Source: Deinandra increscens subsp. villosa
Taxonomy: Eukaryota; Streptophyta; Magnoliopsida; Asterales; Asteraceae
Assembly (NCBI GenBank): GCA_039602395.1
Contig: JBCNJP010000006.1
Coordinates: forward strand, 42,805,279-42,869,278
DNA length: 64,000 bases
Direction of reading: 5' to 3'
A model generated the notes under the pieces. It had not been told where the DNA came from, made no database searches, and saw only the letters and a list, made by a program, of their open reading frames with translations. Shown here piece after piece: positions 43,485 to 54,401 of this stretch. Within the stretch, counting starts at the first letter, position 1. Every line of letters begins with the position of its first letter. A program made the position numbers and the translations under genes.

Positions 43485-43885
43485 TGAAAAAGCATATACG
43501 ATCGATTCTATGGTAGATAATATCAAGACGGAAGTTTTATCATATATCGTGTTGAATGATTACATAAACTGAAGGAGTATACAAACGATTAAGCTCCGGG
43601 GGAGGTTGGACAGATGCTCCCCTCTCAACACTTGAACTGGACAGACTCTGGACAGAAACTTCCAATGAATCACAAAGACAAAACTATTTATACTCGTATA
43701 ATTCTGTCTGAATCTGAAACCTCCGAACCCTGTCCGAACTCCCTCCGAACTTGGAGTTCGTCTAAGGTTCGGATAACTCTGAACCTGGAGTTCGGCTAGG
43801 GTTCGGACCCCAGTACATGTCAGAGTTAACTCAGTCTGTTTGATGATTTGGACAGTAACGGCCACACAAGGTTCATGTATCAACA
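43485..43885 (-). repeat. E7 5' LTR (401 bp, type B)
   Basis: Plus-strand reading begins TGAAAAAGCATATACG and ends CATGTATCAACA, followed by gacac. It has a minus-strand TATA box (TATAAATAG near 43682-43690). Beyond the last dozen bases it aligns poorly with the left LTR and is about 50 bases longer. Confidence 0.75.
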
Positions 43886-44307
43886 GACACCACTCATATG
43901 ACCGTGCAACGATTCCATAGCACCCAGTGTGGCAGCCTGGTGGTGCCTCATGATGGCTACACGGGCTTTTAGTGTCGCCAGATCGGCCTAGGTGGGGAGT
44001 CTAGTGATCTCATCATCGATCACCCCAAAGGCCTGCTCGTTACGTCGGAAGCGTGTCACCAGTAGCAGTGGCCGCACTGCCAGCGGAAGCGGTGGGAATC
44101 GAGTGGTTCGAGGAGTCGTCTGAGAGATGGGGTCATAATGGTCTCAAAAAACTCGATGGTAATGAGGACTGTCGGACAGTACCAATAGTGAGAATGTCCT
44201 GCTCTGGGCTGGGCAGATCATGGTCCTCAGAGGAAGGCGTGTTCTCAGGCACGACTGATTCTTTTCCAGAGGAATTAGATATGCAGATAACCTCTTCGGA
44301 AGTCATC
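43886..44307 (-). pseudogene. E5 upstream ORF relic, 5' part
   Basis: The ATG at 44307-44305 opens MTSEEVICISNSSGKESVVP, an acidic, Ser/Pro-rich start. The frame stops at 44135-44133, but coding character continues in another phase (RFRRNEQAF, then a helical segment ARVAIMRHHQAATLGAMESL) up to the E7 insertion, with at least one stop and one frameshift. It starts about 225 bases from the E5 primer site once E8 is removed. In position it matches the ORF that precedes gag in Ogre/Tat-type elements. Function is unknown. Confidence 0.45.
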
Positions 44308-44742
44308 TCTGCGATAATATTCCAGGAGAGAACATAGTTAGTAACACGATAACAACTTCTAGAATTAAAGGAATAAGTGCACCAGTTGTAGTAATAATAA
44401 CTCGTATAAGTAAAGCATAAGTTAACGTAACCAATACGAAAAGGAATTAGTCTTGCGTGTGTAACATCCGCTTGTTTCAAAACCGGGAACCAAACCCGTT
44501 TCAATGATTTGGATAAAAAAAAATATATGTAGTTGTATGAAAGTATTGGGTTAAAGTTGTAAATATTGAAAGTTTGGGCCATTTATTTAATTTCAATAAA
44601 CTTCTAAATAGTTTTATAATTTCGGATGTCAAAATTTATTTTACGCCCGTAATTAATTCGTAAATAAAGCTATGCGAAAGATCGGGTATAAAAACATAAA
44701 ATATGGGACTTTAATTGTGCATTTAATGAGGTGTATTAAGCT

Positions 44743-44830
44743 AAAAAAAAAAGAAAAAAACGAATTGAAGACCCCTAGATTCAAACTAGGGACCTCGAGC
44801 ACACATACCATACGCCTAACCATTAGGTCA
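44743..44830 (-). other. tRNA-like segment with T-run, antisense in E8
   Basis: On the minus strand, TAATGGTTAGGC (44825-44814) resembles the tRNA D-arm/A-box. AGTTTGAATCT (44787-44777) resembles the T-loop/B-box and is enclosed by a 5-base stem CCTAG/CTAGG. The spacing is about 30 bases, close to that of a tRNA gene. A T-rich run (44760-44743) follows, like an RNA polymerase III terminator. There is no complete acceptor stem or convincing anticodon arm, so it is not a functional tRNA gene. Confidence 0.5.
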
Positions 44831-45163
44831 AATCTGAGTTCATTAATCAATTCAGACTCGAGATCTAATATACTGAAACCAGCGCGTGCTCTCCTCCATC
44901 TTCTTTCCTTTCCTTCACGCGCCTGTATTTTTTTTCCCTATCTTTTTTCTTTAACTTCGGCCATAATCACCTTTGACCACCACTTCTCGACCATTTATCA
45001 CAATTAAAACCATATTATGACATTGGTTTCATGTCCCAAATCAAGAGGCGAGTTTATTGGTACGTTAATCACCAAAAACCGCTCCTAATTAAAGATTTTT
45101 ACTCAAAACCTCCATTAAAACGATTTTAAAGCTCTCAATTGACCCATCTCCGACCCCTACCAC

Positions 45164-45170
45164 TATAAAT
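45164..45170 (+). promoter_or_regulatory. TATA box in E8 solo LTR
   Basis: TATAAAT is followed by a leader-like stretch and a splice-donor-like CAAGTAAGT near 45329. Such a promoter can stay active in a solo LTR and drive neighbouring transcription. Confidence 0.55.
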
Positions 45171-45868
45171 TGAGACCATGAATCGGTTGTAGACCCTCCC
45201 ACACATCAAAACCCTCTCACAATTTCGAGTTTTATAAAGGCAATCAAAACCCCCCAAATTCTAGGGCTCCAAACTTGTTCGTGCAATTCCGGTGTAATTC
45301 CGGGTTCAATTCTCCGTCAAATTCAGCAAGTAAGTAGTCCATTTCACTTAGTTTTTCATCATCTACAAAACCCCTCTGTTAATTTCAGGTTTTTCCCAAA
45401 TTATTTCATAGTTAAATTTTATAGTTCTTCGTGATTTGGGGATTTTCGTGAAAACATAAATTGTAACCTACTTAGTTTAATTTATGCATCTTAATAAAAT
45501 TTATTTATAATTAACGATTGTTGCAATTAGAATATATTTCTAATCATTTTGTCTATTTTATTACTTGTTATTATCCTCTAAATATTTACATATACTTTTA
45601 AAAATTATATATAAATATCACTTGAGTGCTAAAAATTATATATAAATCATAACAAAGTTTATGATGGTTCCTTGATCATTAGATCCTATTATAAAATTTC
45701 TTTTATAATTAGTGTACATTACATCACTTAATGATAGTTATAACATTTTAGCCTAAATACATTCCAACTTCATATATTGTTTTTACGAGTCATTCATCCT
45801 CGTACTACTAATCTAGTCACAAACACCTTATACAAAACTTTAAGGTTTTGCTTAGACGATTGTAATAG

Positions 45869-45940
45869 TATTATTATTATATTATTATTATTATTGATAT
45901 TATTATTATTATTATCATCATTATTATTATTATTATTAAT
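45869..45940. repeat. ATT trinucleotide microsatellite in E8
   Basis: An imperfect TTA/ATT run of about 70 bases, interrupted by ATAT, GATA and ATCATC. Confidence 0.9.
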
Positions 45941-47060
45941 GTTGTAACATAATTCAAACTTATAATATTAATACCTTGAGTTATTCAAATAATTAAAGAA
46001 TATTAAAACACATCTCATTTATGCCATAGAAATTTACTAAACATTTATATTACACTATATAACTTTTGTCAAATAAATAACATTGCATTTAAAACAAAAC
46101 CCCAAATGCCCATGAACCCCTAGTCTCCTAGCTTCGTTATTCAACTAGGTCCCCTCGTTTTCCTTTAGGTTGACCTTCGGGACTACTACTACCATTCTCG
46201 CGTTCTATCATGGAAACTCTTCAACCTATCAGGTGAGTAATCCTTGCCCCTTTTTCGTGTTTTATATTTTGGGGTGCAACATGTATCCTATATCAATCTA
46301 TTGACTTTCATGATTTCCATGTAATGCGATTGTAGACCATATGTGTGTTTAATGTGTGTAGGATTTCATTCTAGCATAACTTGTCAATGTGTTGGGATTT
46401 CATGTTTTTCATAGTGTTTGATGTATGTCATGTCGCATAAACATTAACGTAAGGCCTGGGGAATCAAAGATAGATCTATTGGCTAACAACCCACTCAACT
46501 TGACCTATTTTGGCGTTGGGTGTTTGAGACCTATTTCATATAGTCTAACCTTCGGGTTAGGGAATCATTGTCATTAAGGGTTGTTTATGCATTATTTTTA
46601 TGTTGTTATTTTATCTAGTATGTTGATCTTTCATATCATTCTATCATATGATACAACGCGCATGTTTTCATGTTATATATCATGTTACATAGTAAACCTG
46701 TGATTACTCACCAACTTTGTAGTTTACCTTATCTTATACATGTTGCAGGAAATGTCAATGCTTGATCCAAGTTGTTCCACATAGGGTTTTGGACCTAGTT
46801 AATTTCTCAAGAAGACATAGTTGAATCATTTACGTTATGTTTGAATTTCAAGTTTATGTAATGACTTTTGATTATCAATAAAATTTGTGCTATTTAAATA
46901 TTGACATCTTAATTTAGTTGTCATGAGATTTTGGGCAATCTAATCATGCCCCGACGTTTCCGCCGTCGGTTGGGGTGTGACAGCGTGCAAACAGTAGGTT
47001 CGGGCGGGTTATAGTCTAGGTTTGGTTTTTGGTTATTTGTTTAACCTAGTTCGCTATAGC

Positions 47061-47076
47061 CGCGACTCTGATACCA
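47061..47076 (-). other. E5 primer-binding site
   Basis: The minus strand reads TGGTATCAGAGTCGCG beside the LTR end, an initiator-Met type site with GTC in place of GCC. Confidence 0.75.
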
Positions 47077-47079
47077 ATC

Positions 47080-50000
47080 TGTCACACCCCAGTCAACGGT
47101 TTGGGTGTGAGCGAGAAGGAATCATAGTCGCAGATATACAGAACAACTTCTACTAAAATCAAACGTCATTAAAACATAATACCATTCATGTTGCGGCGGA
47201 ATGTTGTGGTGAAATGATATTGTCTTATATTTGAATAAAATTCTTAGTTTGATATTGAAATCATAAAGCAGTTTATTTAAGATAGGTCGGGACTACGAAT
47301 CCGGTAAAGCAGGTCCGAAAGTTACAATGAAGCCCCATTTGCACATCTTTCATATTAAGCTTAATTACCTGAGAAATCATGAGTTTAAAAGGTTAACATA
47401 AAGTTGGTGAGGTTCACAGGTTTATGACTCTACGGTAAGTTTGTAAAACAGTTTACGGTATACTTAAATGTTACGTTGGTTTACCGTTGTGGTTGTAAGA
47501 TCTCACAAGAACCTCAAATTCGAATACAAACGGATTACCCACTCATGGTATTCTATCCCAAGAATACCGAACAAAGCAGAATAACTGACGTGTACCCCAA
47601 GACAATGTCCGGAAGTCAGAATTGGAGCTACCAATCAGGATAGGGTTGTCAACCCAAATAGATCTATTCATTAGTTATTGTTTCAAGCAGAACTAATCAA
47701 ATTCAATTAATAGTGGGATTTGGTTGTACAAATGTTTATAACGATAATGTACCAGAGTTTGGGATACGAAAAGGAACATGTAACCATACAGCTAACAGGT
47801 AAAGCATAACATTAAGTAAAAACATTTCTCAGTTCATGATATCTTCCCCATAAGTATAAAACAGTTATAAAGAAAATGGGTCGTGAAACTCACTTGATTC
47901 AGTGATGATGATGGATTACCGAGTGACAACTATCAAGTAAAGTCCTAATAAAACATAAGACAATATGCATAAGGGTCCACATAATCATTTGAGCAACGAA
48001 CATTACCCAAATGATACCAGTCAAGTCTTGACGTATAATCTCGTTTGTAGCATTTGAAAACCCGTTAGTTAATCAGATTACGAAATCAGTAAATGCGAAC
48101 GTTCACGTATATAGGGCATTTATGTAAAATGAATACATGCAATGAACATGTCATAACGTATCATGAAGACTTGTTCAATCAAGTCTTGAACATTGTTTTA
48201 AATAATAATATTTATTATTATTTTAGATTTCGCTCGATCGATTATATATTTAATTGCGGGTTATAAATATATAACTAAGATTCATAATTATTATTAAAAT
48301 AATTATTCTAACTCGTCAAAATAATTCTATAAAATTATTACAAGTTAACTATTGAATAATTTAAATGCAAGTTAGGAAAATATTAAAGGTTCTTTAATAT
48401 TTAAATTCATGCTAGAAAAATTAGGGTTTTAAGTTAATATATATAGTTATTATCAAAATAATTAATATTAACAATCAACTTGTATAAAGAAAAAATATAT
48501 TAAAGTAAATAATCGGTAAAGTATAAAGTAAATAGAATTTTTATGGAACTCTTAAACTGTAAGTTAGTAAACTATATTATATATTTAATTTAATAATTAA
48601 ATAATTGGTTATTAAATAATTTATGAGGCAATAAATAAAAAGTCAGATATATATATCCAAAACTTTTCTTTTAATAGAAAAAAGATTTTTTTTAAGTAAT
48701 TAATTAATTATGATGTTAATTATCCCTACAATAATAATATTTTATTATCATGGAAATACAAATAATTGATTAATTAGGGTGGTGATTATTTATACAATAA
48801 ATATTTTTTATTTATTGCCATGGAAATATAAAAACTAAAAATAAGAGGGGATGATTTAGGAGGGAAAACAATTGTGAGATTGAGTGTGAGAAACTTTTCT
48901 TTTATATAATAGTATGATTATCAAAATAATTAATATTAACAATCATGATGATTTTGACTCAAATTAGGGGTTCTAAACTCATACGGATAATTATTTGTCG
49001 AGAATTATTATCTATGTTGTGTTACGTCGTAAGACGTTTTAAAGATTTTGTTTATTCAAAACGTTTAAAAATGAACATTTGATCCGTTTAAAACGTTTTT
49101 ATTATTTTAATTTATTAAAATAATAAAAAAAATGTTCAGAATACGTTTTTCATAATTTCTATAAGTCTTTTGATCTTATTTTTATAAAATCATTTTTAAA
49201 TAACTTTATTTATTGACTAAAGCTAGGGTTTTGATTTAATACTATTTATAGAATATTTTCTACGACATAAAACATTTCCACTTTTGTATAAAATCCAAGA
49301 TTTTATACTTTTTAAGTCATTCGTCATAAATATGATCTATTTACCATTTTAATATAAAATATATTTATATATATTATTATCCAGTTTATTTTTATAAAAT
49401 CCAAAACAAGCATTTTTATGTCATGTGTTTTTAGAAATTATATATGTTTTTATAAAATGTGAGTATTTTATATATAAATTCCATGATGTCATTATATGGT
49501 TTAATTTATCCAAGTAATTTTAATAAAATTACTAATTTACTATTCTACCATTAAAATTCATTTAAATGTCTAAATGTTATCATTTTATGTCCAAAAACTA
49601 AGTAACACATCTAAAGTCCATATTAGTCCCATGCATGTCACTAAACGTTATTTGTCCATGTTAGTTGTCATTAGCACATATTAATCCGTAAATATGATGA
49701 TTAACTAATAAAATCACAAATTAACAATTTCAACAATTTATAATCTACTAAATCACTAATCTTGCAAAATATGTAAATTATCATAAAATCATCAAACGAT
49801 CAATTTAAATCATTAAACTAGTAAGTTTAACCATGTGTTTTTATTTTAAATAAAAACACTACACATTAGTGTTAGGAAAAATATAAGATGATCAATATGA
49901 TTAGCATGATATAAACTAAAGTTTTTAACGGGTTAGTTGTCAAGACTCGTGGATCATTTGGGACAGTTTAAAACGATAGAAACTTGATGAGATGACGGTT

Positions 50001-51166
50001 AAATGAACTCACAACGGTGAGGAGTTAAACCGAGATAAAAGATCGTGGCGGCTCGATTCGGTGGTGCTCGGCGGTTCACGGATGCGGCTCACAGCAGCAA
50101 CGTTGCAGCACTCAGTGGCGGCAGTGGGGTCGCACAACAGCAGCAGCAGGAGGATGGCGGTGATGGTTGGTTGTTGGCCGAGAGAAGAAGAGAACAGGGG
50201 GTGGTGGTTCACGGCTGCACAGCAGCAGCAGCAGCAACTCCTAGCGGCGCAGGGCTGCTCCGGCGGCAGCGAGGCAGCAGCATGTCGATAGTGGAGACGG
50301 GAAACAGCAGCAACACGGCAGGGCTGATGGTTGTGTTGCCGTGAAACAGAAAAAGAAGGGGGAAGGTGGCGTCCAGCGGTGGTGGTGCGTGGTTGTTGCT
50401 ACACCGTAAAAAAAAGTGAGGGACAAGAGAAGGTTGCCGGTCTTGAGGGAGAAGAGAGAGGAGAGTGATGGTGGTTGTTGTTGAAGGTGGTGGTTGTGTG
50501 GCTTCACCGGAAAAGAAATAAGAGAGGAGAATGGAGGGGTTGTGTTGTGTAAGAGAAGTTAGTGAAGTGAGGGGGTGGTGTGGAGGTAGGAGATGTGTTC
50601 AATTTCCTTTCATGGTAGAAGAGAATTGGTAGGGTGATGATGGCTAGGATGAGGGTGGTAGAGTGGAGAGTTGGCCACTCTCATCATCACATTTCATTAG
50701 TAAAATATCTCCTAGCTAAATTTTTATAAAACTTAGATGGTAGGTGATGTATTTTATAAACTTGTCATATTTTATATGATAGGTTTGTGGAGTGTATAGT
50801 TTTATAAAACTTATAATTATTTACGTTGAAATAATCCACCACTTTTATATTTAATCATTGTATAAAGATTATACAAGTTCATGACAATTTTCAGAAAAAT
50901 AAAATATACATAAAAGTTGGTAATCCTTTTATAAAATTTAAGGCAAAGTTGGTGGGCCAGTATTATTAAAAATTAACCCGTTGGGCTTAGACTTTATATT
51001 GGGCCTAAAGGTTATGGGCCGTACAAGTCCAAACGGGGCACCAGTTCGACGCCCGGGCCCGTTGTGTGTCGGTAGGGTTTACGGATCGTCACGATCACTC
51101 AGTTTATCAAGATTATACAACGGGTTAAGGTTTCGGGCAGTGTTTCATTGTTTTTGGCTCATTGGA
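47080..51166 (-). repeat. E5 5' LTR, partial (at least 4.1 kb)
   Basis: On the plus strand it starts TGTCACACCCCAG, the inverse of a Tekay-like LTR end, next to the primer site. It includes AT-rich sequence (48200-49900), a GC- and CAG-rich block (50040-50510) and more AT-rich sequence. E9 interrupts it at 51167, leaving the target bases ttgga, so its outer end is not in the window. No gene is supported; the open frames in the CAG-rich block occur on both strands and reflect base composition. Confidence 0.6.
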
Positions 51167-54100
51167 TGTGACGCCCACTCCCAGACTTGGCTCCAAGAGG
51201 GGCCACGTGTCGGATTTACACAAGAACACACGGTATATCAGAGATACTAATGCAGCGGAAATATTAAAAACTTTTATATATATAATTGCCAAGTACAACA
51301 GTAAACTAGATATTACATAATCTTTAACTAAGTATTCCTATGCCAGCGGTACTTCAAGCCTTCTCTTGATAGTTTTGCCCCTTTCATTTCTTTATCACCA
51401 AAGTCCTATCCTTACTTTCGGAAGTCTCACCATCACCTGACATACATACTTAAAAAGTCAGCTTACGCTGGTGAGTTCTAAGTTTCTAAAAACTCTTTCT
51501 TGATCTGCAAGACAAATCAAGTTCTCCCGGGTCTTCTTGCCCCATTAGTAAACTTTTAACAAGTATAAAACATAACAGAATTATACAACACATCAGAATT
51601 TACACATAACCAGGAATCTATTCAAACAGGAACATCAATCCCATAAACCTTCCTAATTAATTAAATTCAATCTTTTCTTGCACTAGCAACGTCTTGCTAT
51701 GCCTCATTCTTTATCTGCTACCCAGGAGCAGCCTAAAGAATCTCTGGTCACTTGTGGTTATCAAGTACACCTTAGGGTAGGATAGTATTGTCGACTGTCA
51801 AACAGATCCTTCCCATCCAGGCATCCCGGATATGGCCAGTCTCACTACCTTACGTAGGCCCTTCCGTACACCGGCTAGAGAAATACTACCCTTTTTGTCT
51901 CCCTATTTCATGAGCCCCATCTGTACTATCCACTCCATGACCTTACGGATTGCTTTACTTAACCTGTTCAACTCATTCAATAACGAGTATCTTACTAGCA
52001 ATCCCCAATCCCCACAATACCACTACTTGCCTTTAATCAAATACCCAATAGACTTGGGTTTATTAGTAGACAGTGATAATGTATTCATATATTGCAACTA
52101 ATGATCATTTCCCAATTTACCACTACAGTTTATACACTATTGATATACCGGGTAACTAATATTATTATGCTTATATATAGGAAGTACCAGCGGCGTATCC
52201 ACCACATAATATATAAAGCAAATGTATCATTAGTTCTCGTATATACCTACATACTCACTATACGTCTATTAACAATTCCCTCATCACTTGGACATTTAAT
52301 ATCAAAGCAGAGTATAGCACATAACATATCATACTCAATTCACATGCATAATATCACATAGTCAATCCAAATGAACAATAACACTTAACAACACTTATAA
52401 GCATTTGGAAACACTTTTCATAACATAATATGTATGCAATCCCAAAAACGTTTAAGACATTTAAAACATTTAAAAGTGGGCTCATATAACTCACCTTAGC
52501 TTTGCGAAGCTATTATTCTTGGGTTAAGTTCTCGTGAATCAGTTTCTTAATGCCTTTAATGTACTGTCCCTATCAAGACATCCTAAAGGTTACAAATCAC
52601 ATTTAAGACTTATCCCATTATCCAAAACCCAACTCTTTATTGGTTAATACACTTAATAGTCAAAATGACCATTTTGCCCCCCCCCCTTTACATATTTTGT
52701 TATATCTTTTTCAAGTCTTTGCTCCTTAACGTTTACCGCTCGTGTTTCCTCATGACCGATCATTTTGGCGGAATTACTATGAGGAATAGTCACGGGGTTT
52801 GGAATTTGGTGACGATCGTTACCGGCCTTGTAGGCGTCATTGACGACCATGAGGCGGAATTACTACAATCGTTGCACCGAGTAGCTTAATTATTAATTAT
52901 CAAAATTTGAACTCATATATATTTAATATATATGTAAACATGCTCTAATACCAAAAATCAACATCCAATACTTTATGGTCATCCCAATACTTGACAATTA
53001 CCTTCCAAAACCCTAATTTTGACATAATTCCCAAATTAACATCAAAACTCTATTTCTCATCAAATAAACTTAGGGCTTCTGTTATAATACCATTTTATGA
53101 TATCATTCAAAAGGTGGAACCTTAAATCAAGCCCGATCATTCAATTTTATCAAAACCATGTCTAGAAAACCCTAATTTTGACCCGCTTCTAAAAATCATA
53201 CCAAACCTTTTCTTTTTGTGAAAAAAGTTTAGGGCTTTCTTAAAACACATCATTTTAGGATTACCTACCAAAATTCAGGCCCTAATTCTCACCCGATCAT
53301 CCAATTTTACCCAAACAAGCTCAAGAACCCTAATTTGAGCATAGTTTTAAAAATCATACTTAGGAATTGATTTAGCCAAAACTGAAAGAGGTTATTTTAG
53401 ATCATACCTATAGAAGCTTGACTGCAAAGTTTCGGCTACTAACTCTTTCTGGTTTGAGAGAAATCGACCCGTGAAGTTTCTGGTTCGAATTTAGGGTTTT
53501 TCGGTTTGGAATTCGGAAATTGGCAAGGATTTTCAGCTGATTAGAAGGTGTTTTTATACCCATTGAGTGCGCCTAGAGTCCGTACACGTGTCTAGGGTGA
53601 CTCATGCTCGAAATCAACACGTATACAGGGTCAATTTCATCAAAACGTGAGCTGCAAGTCGAAAAAACGCGTTCTGGGTCGCAAACGGGTCGCGTATCGC
53701 GCCGTTTATCTTGCCAGGCTTCGCGTATCGCGAGCCCTCTTTGGCTGAATGGCAGAATTGGTCCCTGGACTTCTATTTTACATTTTAAGCCCCTGTATTT
53801 CTACGAACTGTTATTTTATGCTATAAAACACTTAAGGGTATATTTATAAGAGTTTCTAAGGTTCGGGACACGCTCGATGATATACGTATAGATACGTATA
53901 TATATACTTATATTTTTATATATATCTTTTGCTATTTTGCGTTCTAGCCCCTCAAACTTTACAACACTTATTATTTCATGTTATGGATCATATTAGGATA
54001 TATTTTTACTATATTTAAGCCTTAAAATGTTATAATATATACGTATAATATCCGTATACGTAAATTACCACTTTTAGCCCTTCTACTTTTCCATTAACTA

Positions 54101-54357
54101 CTAACACACGTATTCACATGTATATATCTATCAATTCACACATATATCATCATGTAATTTGTATCAACACATATCTATCTCTTTCTTATCTTTGCAACTA
54201 CGTATTCACTTATATTATCATGCATATACACATATAACTTATATCTAGCACATATATCATATAAATATGCATTCACTAAGATTCCAAATACATATGATAA
54301 GCATAGTTATTATATTAACTACCACTTACGAGTTTATCTGAATCTTGGGATGTTACA
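51167..54357 (-). repeat. E9 3' LTR (3191 bp)
   Basis: Plus-strand reading begins TGTGACGCCCACTCC and ends CTTGGGATGTTACA, so the minus-strand LTR runs TGTAACATCCC to GCGTCACA. The flank ttgga (51162-51166) is the left half of the expected duplication. It contains two exact copies of the palindromic 12-mer TCGCGTATCGCG (53690-53701 and 53721-53732). No gene is supported. Confidence 0.78.
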
Positions 54358-54377
54358 ACTCCCCCCCCCCCCCTTAA
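54358..54377 (-). other. E9 polypurine tract with long G run
   Basis: On the minus strand, a run of about fifteen G followed by AGT abuts the 3' LTR. This is an unusually pure tract; the matching E3 tract is AAAGGGGGTGGAGT. Confidence 0.8.
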
Positions 54378-54401
54378 ATAAGTTTCGTCCTCGAAACTTG
54401 C

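Larger units (their letters stand above)
41130..43885 (-). mobile_element. E7: short non-coding Copia with mismatched LTRs
   Basis: Flanked by gacac on both sides (41125-41129 and 43886-43890). Both ends are TG...CA and both inner borders are right for a minus-strand element: a primer site next to the right LTR and a purine tract next to the left LTR. The internal 2.0 kb has no gag or pol that I can recognise. The two LTRs share only their tips, a TATA box and the TCCGAAC word and are otherwise very different, unlike a normal insertion. Confidence 0.8.
44460..46982 (+). repeat. E8: solo LTR of a Gypsy element (2523 bp)
   Basis: Begins TGTAACATCCGC and ends GGTTGGGGTGTGACA. The 5-bp duplication gcgtg is present on both sides (44455-44459, 46983-46987), with no internal region or second LTR. 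The ends match the Tekay-type pattern of E3 and E4, giving plus orientation. It contains a TATA box, a trinucleotide microsatellite and, on the opposite strand, a tRNA-like segment. Solo LTRs arise when the two LTRs of an element recombine and delete the interior. Confidence 0.9.
35036..51166 (-). mobile_element. E5: old minus-strand Gypsy, five fragments
   Basis: The pieces are 35036-35444, 40738-41129, 43886-44459, 46983-47079 and 47080-51166. When E6, E7 and E8 are skipped with their TSDs, the pieces join in one orientation. Reading right to left they give a long LTR, a primer site, a short leader, an upstream ORF relic, a spacer of about 400 bases and the first codons of a second gag-like frame, which is then interrupted by E2. 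Across the E7 site the reading frame of the ORF relic continues when the 5-bp duplication is counted once, which supports the assembly. The layout with an extra ORF ahead of gag recalls Ogre/Tat elements, but clade assignment is uncertain. Confidence 0.65.

Noticed and set aside
44765..44830. Functional tRNA gene
   Set aside because: No 7-bp acceptor stem and no convincing anticodon arm; only the D-arm- and T-arm-like parts are present.
44460..46982. E8 as a short complete element
   Set aside because: No second LTR, primer site or purine tract inside; the termini and TSD fit one LTR only.
50009..50507. Open frames on both strands in a GC- and CAG-rich block that could look like a poly-Gln or Ala-rich gene
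   Set aside because: Frames are open on both strands at once because of triplet composition, with no domain, no conserved start and no intron signals; the block lies inside the E5 LTR.
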